A stretch of 64,000 bases of DNA from Spirochaetaceae bacterium bin103 (GCA_002238925.1 MPNH01000006.1:57419-121418), one strand, 5' to 3'; shown: positions 16,056-24,602, counted from the first letter of the stretch. Translations and numbers: made by a program. Notes: generated by a model from the sequence alone, not told the origin.

Positions 16056-16865
16056 ACGGCTGATCTGGCGCGCCGCATCCATGATCGGGCCGGCGTGCGC
16101 CGCCAGATCCTGTTCCGTGTGCCGGAATGTCGGAAACTGGATTACGAGCGACCCCTCGATCGATGACCGCACGAATACCGGTGCCGCGACCGCCATTACC
16201 TCCACTTCATATTCGCCGCGATTGATGGCATAGCCGCGGCTGCGCACCGTCTCCAGTTCGCGGCGGATCAACACCAGGTCGGTGACGGTCTTGCTCGTGA
16301 AGCCTTCGAGCCGAATGCGCGCGAGGTATGCCTCCAGCAGGTTTTCGGGCAGGAACGCCAGGATCGCCTTGCCGGCCGCCGTGACGTGAGGAATGAACGA
16401 GCGGTTGTCGTTGTTGAGAATCTGGATGTTGCGGCTGGATTGCAGCGTGGAGATGAACTGCAGGCGATTGTGATTCAGCACCGCAAGCAGGACGTTCTCG
16501 TCATGGCACGCGTACAATCTCTGCATCACCTCCTGGGCACAGATCTCCAGCCGCTTGTACCGCGTATCGATGGCCGCCGCCAGGTGGACAATTTTCTCCG
16601 ATGCGTAGTACCTGCCGTCCATTGGGTTGCGGATCACGTAACCGGTGTCTACCAGCGAATTGAGAAACAGGGTGAGATTGGATGCCGGCATGTCGAAGCT
16701 GCGGGCGATCTCGGACACTTTGATGCCGTTGCCCGCGGCAACGATAGCCTCGAGAATGCGAACGCCTTTGACCAGTGAACTGATTTGGCGCCGCTTCGGT
16801 GCTGGTTTTTGATTGGTCTCGGTCATGGTAAGCTTTGGGTGGGTTTCAGCCACCTGGTTAGACAT
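16044..16865 (-). CDS. IclR-family transcriptional regulator
   Basis: DNA-binding repressor or activator. A winged HTH covers about residues 30-85 (SSLVKGVRILEAIVAA, VSEIARSFDMPASNLTLFLNSLVDTGYV), followed by the GAF-like IclR effector domain (about 100-270) with GKAILAFLPE and GYAINRGEYEVEVMAVAAPVF signatures. ATG 16865 is used; a GTG at 16871 and an ATG at 16826 are alternatives, none with a clear ribosome site. Diverges from a PhyH dioxygenase gene only 32 bp away, so that gene is its most likely target. IclR proteins usually sense small aromatic or aliphatic acids and sugars' breakdown products. Confidence 0.88.
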   Translation of the reverse strand: MSNQVAETHPKLTMTETNQKPAPKRRQISSLVKGVRILEAIVAAGNGIKVSEIARSFDMPASNLTLFLNSLVDTGYVIRNPMDGRYYASEKIVHLAAAIDTRYKRLEICAQEVMQRLYACHDENVLLAVLNHNRLQFISTLQSSRNIQILNNDNRSFIPHVTAAGKAILAFLPENLLEAYLARIRLEGFTSKTVTDLVLIRRELETVRSRGYAINRGEYEVEVMAVAAPVFVRSSIEGSLVIQFPTFRHTEQDLAAHAGPIMDAARQISRLLN

Positions 16866-16879
16866 TAGCACAATTCTTT

Positions 16880-16906
16880 TATATCGATCAATATACTATG
16901 TATAGT
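16880..16906. promoter_or_regulatory. AT-rich divergent control region with dyad
   Basis: The 32-bp gap between the IclR and PhyH genes is strikingly AT-rich. TATATC (16880-16885) would place transcription 6 nt before the PhyH ATG, and TATACT (16892-16897) is also -10-like. Nested dyads ACTAT-GT-ATAGT (16895-16906) and TATAC-TAT-GTATA (16892-16904) cover the start codon. This is a reasonable IclR autoregulatory operator, but unproven. Confidence 0.45.
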
Positions 16907-17743
16907 GAAATATCAGAGAGTACGCCCGACCACTCCTTTCGACTGACCGACGCCGAACGCGAGCGATGGCAGCGTGATGGGTTCTTCATTCGAGAGAACG
17001 TGTTTTCCCGCGCGGAGAACGAGGTTCTGAACAAGGCTGCTGAAGAGGTCGTCGCCGGCACGCGCCCGTTTCCCGCCGAACATGTTGACCGGAACGCGCT
17101 GATCCGCGACGGCAAGGAGCAGCGCACCGGGATCCATGCCATGCACAAGCTGCATTTTCCCAGTTGCCACATTCCCGAATTCCTGGAGCGCGTGCGCGCC
17201 CCCCGGCTGACCGATCCGATCGTCGACCTGCTCGGACCGGACATTCTCGGCATCAACAACCTGTACATCTGGAAGGCGCCCGAGATCGGGCTTGGCTTTC
17301 CGTGGCACCAGGACAAGTTCTACTTCCGCCAGCGCTTCGTCACCGACACCACCGTGGGCACCTGGACCGCCATCGATGCCGCCGACCGTGGCAACGGGTG
17401 CCTGTACGTCATTCCCGGCAGCCATCTCGGACCGGTGGTGGAGCACGATGAACTCGAGGGGTCGCAACAGAGCGAGTTCAAACTGGCTCGCAACACCCAC
17501 AACGAAGAAGGCGTGGCGCTGGAGGCAGAACCGGGAGCGGTGACCTGGTTCCACAGCCATCTCCTGCACAAGAGTACCGATAATCACAGCGGCCGCTTCC
17601 GGCGCAGTTACGTATCCCACTACCTGAGCGCGCAAGCGGAGTGGGCGAGTCCGGAACGCTCCGCCGGGGCTCAGCGGATCATGTGGGTGCGGGGCACAAC
17701 GTTTGCCGGCAAGGTAACCGAAGTGCAGCGCGACGTGATCTGA
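16898..17743 (+). CDS. Phytanoyl-CoA dioxygenase (PhyH) family Fe(II)/2-oxoglutarate enzyme
   Basis: Cytosolic non-haem iron oxygenase that would hydroxylate a small organic substrate while decarboxylating 2-oxoglutarate. The iron facial triad is clear: H137-x-D139 in PWHQDKF and the distal His near 224 in WFHSHLLHKS; an Arg near 235 (GRFRRSY) fits 2-oxoglutarate binding. N-terminal LTDAERERWQRDGFFIRENV is the usual PhyH opening. Length 281 is normal. The ATG at 16898 lies in an AT-rich regulatory block with no ribosome site. Likely controlled by the divergent IclR gene; the GH4 gene follows 110 bp later. Confidence 0.85.
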   Translation: MYSEISESTPDHSFRLTDAERERWQRDGFFIRENVFSRAENEVLNKAAEEVVAGTRPFPAEHVDRNALIRDGKEQRTGIHAMHKLHFPSCHIPEFLERVRAPRLTDPIVDLLGPDILGINNLYIWKAPEIGLGFPWHQDKFYFRQRFVTDTTVGTWTAIDAADRGNGCLYVIPGSHLGPVVEHDELEGSQQSEFKLARNTHNEEGVALEAEPGAVTWFHSHLLHKSTDNHSGRFRRSYVSHYLSAQAEWASPERSAGAQRIMWVRGTTFAGKVTEVQRDVI

Positions 17744-17853
17744 AAACGGGGCGGAGCAACACCGCGCCACGATCGCTTTCCGCTGCACCCGCAGCGCGGC
17801 CATATGCTTGTCGCACACGGCGGGATCGCCTACGGTACGTGCGGGAGCACAGC

Positions 17854-19371
17854 ATGTCGTTCAAGATCGCGTTCATCGGTGCCGGCAGTATCGGCTTCAC
17901 CCGCAAGCTGCTCGGCGATCTTCTCACCGTCCCGGAGTTCGATTCGCTCGAAGTGGCCTTGTCCGATATCAGCGAGCAGAATCTTGACATGATTCGCCAG
18001 TTGGCGGAGCGGGACATCCGCGCCAACGGCCTTGACCGGGTCAGGCTGAGCGCCACCACCGACCGCCGCAAGGCCATAGCGGGTGCTCGCTATGTATTCT
18101 GCACGGTACGGGTCGGCGGCATCGAGGCGTTCGCCACCGACATCGACGTGCCGCTGCGTTACGGAATCGACCAGTGCGTGGGCGACACCTTGGCCGCCGG
18201 CGGCATCATGTACGGCCAGCGCGGCATCCCGGTAATCCTCGACATCTGCCGCGACATCCGTGCGGTAGCCGAGCCGGGCTGCCGCCTGTTCAATTACGCC
18301 AACCCGATGGCGATGCTCACCTGGGCGGCCAACGACCATGGCGGGGTGGAGACCGTCGGCCTGTGCCACGGCGTGCAGGGCGGGCACCGGCAGATCGCGG
18401 AAGTGCTTGGCGTACCGCAGCAGGAGCTGGACATTGTCGCCGCCGGCATCAACCACCAGACCTGGTACGTCCAGCTGCGCCACCACGGCAACGACATGAC
18501 CGGCAAGCTGCTCGCCGCCTACGAGCGCCATCCCAAGTACCGGGAAACCGAGAAGGTGCGCATCGACATGCTGCGCCGCTTCGGCTACTACTCCACCGAG
18601 TCCAACGGCCACCTGAGCGAATACGTCCCGTGGTATCGCAAGCGGCCCGGCGAGATCCGCGACTGGATCAGCCTCGACACGTGGATCCACGGCGAGACCG
18701 GCGGCTACCTGCGGGTATGCACCGAGAAGCGCAACTGGTTCGAGGAGGACTTCCCGCGCTGGATGGCGGAGCCGCCGATGCAGTTCACGCCCGCGGAGCG
18801 CTCCTCCGAGCACGGTTCCTACATCGTGGAGGGCCTGGAGACCGGGCGCACCTACCGCGGCCACTTCAACGTCAAGAACAACGGCGCCATTGCCAACCTG
18901 CCGGACGACGCGGTGGTCGAGGTGCCGGGCTACGTGGACAGAAACGGCATGGGCATCCCGCTGGTCGGCGACCTGCCGCTCGGCTGCGCCGCGGTGTGCA
19001 ACGCCAGCATCTCCGTGCAACGCCTGGCGGTGGCGGCGGCGGTGGCCGGCGACGACACGCTGCTTCGCCAGGCAATGCTGCTCGACCCGCTGGTGGGCGC
19101 CGTGGCCACGCCGCCGGAGGTGTGGCAACTGGTCGACGACATGCTGCTGGCGCAGCGCAAGTGGCTGCCCCAGTTCGGGCAGGCGATCGCCGCGGCCGAG
19201 GAGCGGCTGCGCGACGGCGACCGCCTGCCCACCCGCGAGTGGGAGGGCGCCGCACGGCTGGAAGTGCGCAGCGTCGATCAGCTCCGCGCCGGCGACGGCA
19301 ACGGCAACGGCGACGCCACCATGCGAGCCGAGGAGCATGCCTTCAGGCTCGCGGGCGGCAACCGGAACTGA
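17854..19371 (+). CDS. Family 4 glycosidase (alpha-glucosidase/alpha-galactosidase type)
   Basis: NAD- and Mn-dependent GH4 enzyme, which cleaves glycosidic bonds by transient oxidation at C3 rather than classic hydrolysis. The N-terminal Rossmann motif is IGAGSIGFTRKL (about 8-19). The metal/catalytic motif LCHGVQGGH near residue 172 and the Asn-His of AGINHQTW near 201 match MelA/AglA-type members. The following Tyr/Asn-rich helix (FGYYSTESNGHLSEYVPWYRK) is also typical. ATG 17854 is preceded by GGGAG 8 nt upstream. The last 30 residues are a Gly/Asn-rich, probably disordered tail (DGNGNGDAT) that is unusual. Intracellular; the substrate linkage is undetermined. Confidence 0.88.
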   Translation: MSFKIAFIGAGSIGFTRKLLGDLLTVPEFDSLEVALSDISEQNLDMIRQLAERDIRANGLDRVRLSATTDRRKAIAGARYVFCTVRVGGIEAFATDIDVPLRYGIDQCVGDTLAAGGIMYGQRGIPVILDICRDIRAVAEPGCRLFNYANPMAMLTWAANDHGGVETVGLCHGVQGGHRQIAEVLGVPQQELDIVAAGINHQTWYVQLRHHGNDMTGKLLAAYERHPKYRETEKVRIDMLRRFGYYSTESNGHLSEYVPWYRKRPGEIRDWISLDTWIHGETGGYLRVCTEKRNWFEEDFPRWMAEPPMQFTPAERSSEHGSYIVEGLETGRTYRGHFNVKNNGAIANLPDDAVVEVPGYVDRNGMGIPLVGDLPLGCAAVCNASISVQRLAVAAAVAGDDTLLRQAMLLDPLVGAVATPPEVWQLVDDMLLAQRKWLPQFGQAIAAAEERLRDGDRLPTREWEGAARLEVRSVDQLRAGDGNGNGDATMRAEEHAFRLAGGNRN

Positions 19372-19480
19372 TTCGCACAGCAGTTGCATCGACCGCTCGC
19401 GGCGCGCAGTTGACCAGGCACCGTGAGCGGGCTTTGGTATCGGCACGGCGGCGCGTGCAACGTCCGTCAACGGAGGGAAG

Positions 19481-20362
19481 ATGGATCAGGACAAGGTAGA
19501 TCCCCGCGTATACGACCTGTTCGACGACTACACCCATGACCGCATTAGCCGCAGGCAGTTCCTGTCGCGCTCCGCGGCGATCACGGCGGGCGGCGTGTCG
19601 GCACTTGCCATGGCGCAGGCGTTGCTGCCGCGCTACGCCGAAGCGCAGACGGTCTCGTTCACCGATGAGCGCATCAAGGCTCGGTACGTGGCGTACCCGT
19701 CACCGGGTGGCAGCTCTGGCGAGATGCGCGGCTACCTGGTACAGCCCGCCGGCGCCGGCCCATTCCCGGCGGTTCTGGTGATCCACGAGAACCGCGGCCT
19801 CAATCCCTACATCGAAGATGTTGCGCGCCGAGCCGCGGTGGCGGGATTCCTGGCCCTGGCTCCCGATGGGCTGGCCCCCATCGGCGGCTACCCAGGCAAC
19901 GACGACGATGGCCGCGCCATGCAGCGTTCCCTGGATCAACAGAAGTTGCGCGAGGACATGATCAACAGCGCCTACTTTCTCAAGAATCACGAGTTGTCTA
20001 CCGGCAAGCTGGGCGCGGTCGGGTTCTGCTGGGGCGGCGGCATGGTGAATCGGCTGGCGGTGCGGCTTGGCGGCGACCTCAATGCCGGCGCACCATTCTA
20101 CGGACCCGCGGCCCCGACGGCGGAGGTCGGCAACATCCAGGCGCCGCTGCTGATCCACTACGCCGAGAACGACAATTTCGTCAATCAGGCGAGGCCCGAG
20201 TACGAAACGGCTCTCAAGGAACACGGCAAGACCTTCCAAATGCACACCTACCCGGGCACCCGGCACGGCTTCCACAACAACTCCACGCCACGCTACGACG
20301 ACGCCGCCGCCAACCTGGCATGGGAACGCACCGTGGCATTCTTCAAAGAGACTCTGACGTAG
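19481..20362 (+). CDS. Tat-exported dienelactone hydrolase family protein
   Basis: Alpha/beta hydrolase of the dienelactone hydrolase family with a twin-arginine export signal (ISRRQFLSRSA at about residues 21-31, then a hydrophobic stretch and an AEA cleavage area near 54). The catalytic triad candidates are Cys in GFCWGGG (near 184), Asp in YAENDNFV (near 225) and His in RHGFHN (near 263). GGAGG lies 4 nt before the ATG. Found in the periplasm, it may cleave lactones or esters such as aldonolactones. The 3' end contains a 26-bp tandem duplication shared with the convergent sulfatase end. Confidence 0.85.
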   Translation: MDQDKVDPRVYDLFDDYTHDRISRRQFLSRSAAITAGGVSALAMAQALLPRYAEAQTVSFTDERIKARYVAYPSPGGSSGEMRGYLVQPAGAGPFPAVLVIHENRGLNPYIEDVARRAAVAGFLALAPDGLAPIGGYPGNDDDGRAMQRSLDQQKLREDMINSAYFLKNHELSTGKLGAVGFCWGGGMVNRLAVRLGGDLNAGAPFYGPAAPTAEVGNIQAPLLIHYAENDNFVNQARPEYETALKEHGKTFQMHTYPGTRHGFHNNSTPRYDDAAANLAWERTVAFFKETLT

Positions 20363-20392
20363 TCAGATCTCCAGAGACTCTGACCTAGTCAG
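20347..20392. repeat. 26-bp imperfect tandem duplication at convergent gene ends
   Basis: AGAGACTCTGACGTAGTCAG (20347-20366) recurs as AGAGACTCTGACCTAGTCAG (20373-20392) with one mismatch and a 6-bp linker. Copy 1 holds the hydrolase stop codon; copy 2 holds the sulfatase stop codon on the other strand. Confidence 0.9.
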
Positions 20393-21903
20393 GCGGGATC
20401 GAGATAGAACATCTCGCCACGTAGATCCCACAGGTGTTCGCTGTGCGGCTCGGTGGCGCGCGCCCAACCGTGGTGGATGACGTGGCGCGCACGGTTGGCG
20501 GCCATCTGCACCCTGACCTGTTCCGGGTCCCAATCGGCGTACAGCAGCGCCCGCAGGTTGCGTACGGTCTCACGGCACCCCAAGTCGGAAGCGCAGTTCA
20601 CCAGTTCCCGAGGATCCTCTTTCAGGTTGAACAGTTGCATGTCTGCAGCCCGGTTTGACCCGTGGTAGCAGACCAGCTTCCACTCATCGCGGCGAATCAT
20701 GCGCTGGAAGCACCCGTCGGGCGGGCCCCACGCCTCGTCCGAACAATACTCGCTGAACGCTTCGTCACGCCAGCTTCCGCCATCGAGAAGCGGCAGCAGG
20801 CTGCGTCCGGGACTGCCCGGCAGAGCCTGCGCGTCCGTGGCGTCGAGGATGGTAGCGGTAACGTCCAGCGCGCTCACCACTCGATCAGACCGAGTGCCCG
20901 CTCTGATCCTGCCCGGCCACGCCATGATCAGCGGTACCCGCACCGATTCCTCGTAGAACGTGTGCTTCCAGAACATGCCGTGCTCGCCGAGCATGTCGCC
21001 GTGGTCGGAGGTGTAGACGATCAGCGTGTCCTCCTCCAGGCCGCCGGTACGCAGCGCCGCAAGGACGCGGCCGATCATCCGGTCCATGCTGGTGACCAGT
21101 GCCCAGTAGGCGGCGCGGGAGCGCAGCGTCTCTGCCTCGGTGGTGCGGGTCAGGCCGGTGTGCTCGCGCCACCAGCGCAGGTACTCCGGGACCGCGCGCT
21201 GCGGGAACTCCGGCTTGCGCGGCAGCCCGATTCGGTCCGCGTAGCGCCGGTAGTCCGCTGCCCGCGCCACGTAGGGCGGGTGGGGCAGCATCAGCCCCAC
21301 GGTCAGGCAGAACGGCTCGCAGTCCGGGTTGGTGCGCCGCCGGTCTGCCTCCCGCTGCAGAAACCGCACGGCGGCGGCGGTCACCTCTTCATCGTGCACC
21401 TCGTAGCCGCTCTGGCCGGCGCCCGACCTCGCCAGGCTCGCATGGTCCGGGCCGGCGGTGCCGTCCAGCGCTCCGCGGTCGGCCACCGGACCGGCGCCCG
21501 CGTAGTTGGGGCTGTGATCGCCCACCAGCCGCTCCGCATAGCCGCGCCGCTGGTCCGGCCCCATCGAGTGCAGGCGCCCGATCAGCACCGGGCGGCGACC
21601 GGCCGCTCCGAGTGAATGGGCCATGGTAGGTATACTCGAATCGAGGATATCGCGGTTGGTCCAGGAGCGGTTCTGAAACGGATGCAGGCCGGTGAGCATC
21701 GACATCCGCGACGGCCCGCAGATCGGCGACGGACAGTAGGCCGCGTCCATCGTCACCCCGGCCGCCGCCAGCCGGTCGAGATGCGGCGTCTCCACCAGCG
21801 GGTCCCCGTAGCAGCCTGTCACGAACGGACAATGCTGGTCGGAAAGAATGTAGAGCAGGTTGGGGCGCCGCAAGCCCCGTGTGCGGTCTACCGTCGCAGC
21901 CAT
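20389..21903 (-). CDS. Type I sulfatase (Cys-type)
   Basis: Arylsulfatase-superfamily hydrolase that removes sulfate esters. The N-terminal LYILSDQH (metal Asp at 22) and the formylglycine motif C62-G-P-S-R66 are present, so the Cys must be modified by a maturase encoded elsewhere. The second metal site is in YTSDHGDMLGEHGMFWKHTFYEES (near residue 305), with the VPLIMAWPG strand following. No signal peptide, so probably cytosolic, which suggests that small sulfated substrates are imported first. A TATAGG hexamer 6 nt before the ATG and no ribosome site suggest a leaderless mRNA. Diverges from a PhyH gene 104 bp away. Substrate unknown. Confidence 0.88.
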   Translation of the reverse strand: MAATVDRTRGLRRPNLLYILSDQHCPFVTGCYGDPLVETPHLDRLAAAGVTMDAAYCPSPICGPSRMSMLTGLHPFQNRSWTNRDILDSSIPTMAHSLGAAGRRPVLIGRLHSMGPDQRRGYAERLVGDHSPNYAGAGPVADRGALDGTAGPDHASLARSGAGQSGYEVHDEEVTAAAVRFLQREADRRRTNPDCEPFCLTVGLMLPHPPYVARAADYRRYADRIGLPRKPEFPQRAVPEYLRWWREHTGLTRTTEAETLRSRAAYWALVTSMDRMIGRVLAALRTGGLEEDTLIVYTSDHGDMLGEHGMFWKHTFYEESVRVPLIMAWPGRIRAGTRSDRVVSALDVTATILDATDAQALPGSPGRSLLPLLDGGSWRDEAFSEYCSDEAWGPPDGCFQRMIRRDEWKLVCYHGSNRAADMQLFNLKEDPRELVNCASDLGCRETVRNLRALLYADWDPEQVRVQMAANRARHVIHHGWARATEPHSEHLWDLRGEMFYLDPA

Positions 21904-21909
21904 CGCAAT

Positions 21910-21915
21910 CCTATA
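21910..21915 (-). promoter_or_regulatory. -10-like box for sulfatase
   Basis: TATAGG on the minus strand (21915-21910) would place the RNA start on the A of the sulfatase ATG at 21903. Confidence 0.4.
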
Positions 21916-21969
21916 TTGGCAGTTGCCTGGAAAAAGGTCTGCCGGCCGCGATGCCGCGATGCTCTCGGA

Positions 21970-21998
21970 TTGACGCCGGATTGCTCGCCCCGCATAGT
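21970..21998 (+). promoter_or_regulatory. Promoter for PhyH gene at 22008
   Basis: TTGACG (21970-21975) and CATAGT (21993-21998) are 17 bp apart. RNA would start about 3 nt before the ATG at 22008, again with no ribosome site. Confidence 0.5.
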
Positions 21999-22007
21999 AG
22001 CTGAACG

Positions 22008-22835
22008 ATGGATCACGATCTGGAGATGCGGCGCTACCTGTTCGACCTGGCGGGGTACCTGGTGATTCCCGATGTCCTCAGCCGGTCCGAAATCGATGAA
22101 CTGAACCGGCTCATCGACGCCCGGGGATTGCCGCCGCCGCACGAGAAAATCCGCTTCGGCTCGGCGGCCGGGGGCGCGCCGGAGTGTCCCGGGTTCCTGG
22201 ACTGGGGCAAACCGTTCTGCGATCTGCTCGATCATCCGCGCATCATGCCGCTGTTGCAGATCACGCTTGGCGACTGGTTCCGTCTCGACCGCCTGTACGG
22301 CATCAGCATGGAGGCGGGCATGGGCGCCCACCAATTGCACGGCGGCAACGCACCTTACTCTCCGTCCGAGTACTACCACGTGCGCAACGGCAGGATTCAC
22401 AATGCCTTTACCGTGGTGTCGTGGAACCTGGTGGACACCGGCCCGGCGCACGGCGGCTTCTGTTGCGTTCCGGGCAGCCACAAGAGCAACTTCGTGCGCC
22501 CGGACCCGATCCCGACCATAAACCAGGGCCGCTGGGAGATGATGGAAGGCGAGTCCCTTGCGCCCGGCGTGGTGATTCCGGAGGCGCCGGCGGGATCGGT
22601 AGTGCTGTTCTCGGAGGCGTTGACCCACGGCACCGCACCGTGGAAGGGGCCCCACCAGCGCCGCACGCTGCTCTACAAGTACTGCCAGTCGCACCTCGCC
22701 TGGTCGGCGCGGCGCGTGCGCCCACCCGCCTCCGTGCCGCTCACGCCGCGCCAGCAGATCCTGTTCCAGGAGCCGGCCAACCCCGGCACCTGGACCGCCT
22801 CGCTATTCCCGGCGATCGAGGCCAACCCGGCCTGA
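22008..22835 (+). CDS. PhyH-family protein with HxG in place of HxD iron motif
   Basis: 275-residue member of the phytanoyl-CoA dioxygenase family. The fold markers are an N-terminal YLFDLAGYLVIPDVLS, GGFCCVPGSHKSNF (149-162) and the distal His in SEALTHGTAPW (H207) followed by RR at 218-219 for 2-oxoglutarate. The first iron motif is H111-G-G113; no HxD or HxE occurs between residues 95 and 200. In known Fe/2OG enzymes loss of this Asp (HxG or HxA) is the hallmark of halogenases, where chloride fills the vacant site. Many uncharacterised PhyH proteins may share HGG, so the reaction is open. Stop overlaps the following cupin remnant (TGATG). Confidence 0.82.
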   Translation: MDHDLEMRRYLFDLAGYLVIPDVLSRSEIDELNRLIDARGLPPPHEKIRFGSAAGGAPECPGFLDWGKPFCDLLDHPRIMPLLQITLGDWFRLDRLYGISMEAGMGAHQLHGGNAPYSPSEYYHVRNGRIHNAFTVVSWNLVDTGPAHGGFCCVPGSHKSNFVRPDPIPTINQGRWEMMEGESLAPGVVIPEAPAGSVVLFSEALTHGTAPWKGPHQRRTLLYKYCQSHLAWSARRVRPPASVPLTPRQQILFQEPANPGTWTASLFPAIEANPA

Positions 22836-22965
22836 TGCAGATCCTCGACCTGTTCGCGGGCCGTGCGTTCCGCATGGGCAAGGGCAGCAACTGGCGCATC
22901 GTGCACCCGGCGACGTCTACACGCCGGTTGAGGCGGGCGAGGGGATCTTCGTGCCGGCGACGGCT
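22835..22965 (+). pseudogene. Cupin gene remnant with internal deletion
   Basis: Starting at ATG 22835, overlapping the PhyH stop, the frame reads MQILDLFAGRAFRMGKGSNW, a typical opening of small cupin proteins, then RIVHPAT. From 22912 a different frame reads DVYTPVEAGEGIFVPA, the second half of a cupin barrel. The middle of the gene (roughly 40-60 codons) is missing, and the tail runs into the convergent kinase gene. Read as a deleted, non-functional cupin. Confidence 0.6.
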
Positions 22966-23565
22966 TTAGCGACGCTCCTGCTGTGGTCGGACCGGTGCGG
23001 CGCGCTCGGCGACTGTGGCGAGGAAGGCTTCCACTTCGCGGGGTGAGGTGAGCCGTACGAAGCGGACGTGGGACCAGCGGTGATCGGTCTGGTAGGCGAG
23101 CATGGCGTTCCGTTTGCGGCGGTGTTGGGTCACGGCCCAGTTCACCAGGCTGTCCTTCCTCCAGATCATGAAATTGGACCACAGGCGCTCGTAGTTCGTT
23201 CCCCACAGCAGTTCCCGCGAGCGCCAGCGCCGCCAGGTACGCCGGATGATCCGCCAGACACATACCCGCAGGGGCAGATCGAGCCAGACGATGGTCTCGA
23301 GGCGCGGCCAGAAGGTGCGCTGGCAGTGCCGCGTGTAGGAGCCGGAGACCACCCAGCGCTCACCGGCGGTCGCCGCGAGGAAGCGACGCTCCAACTCCGC
23401 GGGATCGGAATCGTTCAGCGCCCGCCAGCCTGGCTGCCAGTTGAGGGCGTCCAGGTCGACGAAGTCCGCATCCAGCGCTTTCGCGAGCCGCTCCGCGACC
23501 GTGGTTTTGCCGGATCCACTGTTTCCGGTCACCTGAATGCGAGCCCCGATCGGTATGCCAGTCAA
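22966..23565 (-). CDS. P-loop kinase-like protein (topology-modulation/adenylate kinase fold)
   Basis: 199-residue P-loop NTPase related to FlaR-type DNA topology modulation proteins and small kinases. Walker A is GNSGSGKTT (14-22); the FVDLDALNWQPGWRA stretch and VVSGSYTR match this family's substrate side, and VWLDLPLRVCVWRIIRRTWRRWRSRELLWG is the characteristic Arg/Trp-rich lid region. Natural substrate is unknown for the family. It overlaps by 4 bp the end of the broken PhyH gene upstream on the same strand, so both were probably one operon. Confidence 0.8.
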   Translation of the reverse strand: MTGIPIGARIQVTGNSGSGKTTVAERLAKALDADFVDLDALNWQPGWRALNDSDPAELERRFLAATAGERWVVSGSYTRHCQRTFWPRLETIVWLDLPLRVCVWRIIRRTWRRWRSRELLWGTNYERLWSNFMIWRKDSLVNWAVTQHRRKRNAMLAYQTDHRWSHVRFVRLTSPREVEAFLATVAERAAPVRPQQERR

Positions 23566-24502
23566 CCGGTGCGGGGGTGCGGTGAGGGGCGCATCAGCGT
23601 GCGGTTGTCGGCGGCGTACGCGATGTTGCCGCCAAGCTCCCAGACGCCACGGAACAGCGTGCGCCGCTTCGCCGGCATGGTTTCCACCTGCTCATGGGTG
23701 ATGTTGGGGCGGTGCCACTGCGCACACACCGAGTTGTAGCACTGGAAGATGGCGCAGCGGCCGTTATCGGGGTTGGTCCAGTCGTTGGCGGCGTGCAGCA
23801 GGCTCTCGGTGAAGATCACCACCGAGCCGGCCGGGCAGCCATAGGTATCCATGGCGGCGTAGATGACCTCCCGCCACCGGGCGGGCAGCCATAGTTTTCA
23901 GTGGCGGCTTAGTGCCCCCCCAGCCACGGCGATCCCTCGGCATTCGACGCAAACCGGTCGGGGCCGCCGTAGCTGAAGTGCGCCTTGTGCGAGCCGCTGA
24001 GAAACGAGGTGCCGCCCTGGCCCTCCCGCACCTCTTCGAGCTCCCACACCACCCGGGTCAGGCCGGAGAAGATCCTGTTGCCCGCCACCTGGTAGCGCAT
24101 CGCGTTGGCCATTTGCGGGGGCCGCACCACGTGCGGGATTCCGTTGTCGCCGCGCCGGGTCTTGTGCCAGCCGGGCGGTCGCATGATCACGTGCGAGTCC
24201 TCGCAACGGAAGCCGTAGCACTCCTCCCGGTCGAAGGGCTGCTCCGACAGGATCTCCGCCAACACCCCGACCACCGCCGGATGGTCGAGCAGCGTCTCCA
24301 GCACGCCCGAATGGCCATCCTTGACGCCGCCAGCACGCTCCATCAGAGGATCCACGCCCGCGTAGCACTCGGCGCGCATCGCCTCGAGTTCCGCTGCCGA
24401 CAGCACCGCCGGCAGCACGAGCCACCCGCGCAGGTCGAAGAAGAATTTCTGCTCGTCCGTCATCGGCACCGGGGGCCGCATATGGTCGGGATAGCGGACC
24501 AT
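23562..24502 (-). pseudogene. PhyH-family gene broken by a 50-bp tandem duplication
   Basis: The N-terminal frame (24502 to 23909) encodes FFFDLRGWLVLPAVLSAAELEAM and ends ...GSHKAHFSYGGPDRF...SPWLGG followed by a TAA. The C-terminal frame (to 23562) resumes as MDTYGCPAGSVVIFTESLLH with the distal iron His, and ends normally. Together they give one PhyH protein. Between them a 50-bp imperfect tandem duplication (not a multiple of 3) shifts the frame, and the first copy has a stop. Start is uncertain (24502 or 24463). Probably inactive. Confidence 0.75.
23832..23912. repeat. 50-bp-period imperfect tandem duplication
   Basis: The segment beginning CGGGCAGCCATAG at 23832 recurs at 23882, and both are followed by a TGGCGGC(G/T)TAG match 19-20 bp later. 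Copies differ at several positions. The second copy is followed by a run of seven C. Confidence 0.85.
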
Positions 24503-24602
24503 GCCGCACGATACTCCCTGCTTCCGCGCGTGCCTACCCGGTACGGCGCGTGGTGCGCGGGGTTGCGCGCGCCGGCAAGCAGGAGCATGATCGGGTGCAA
24601 TC

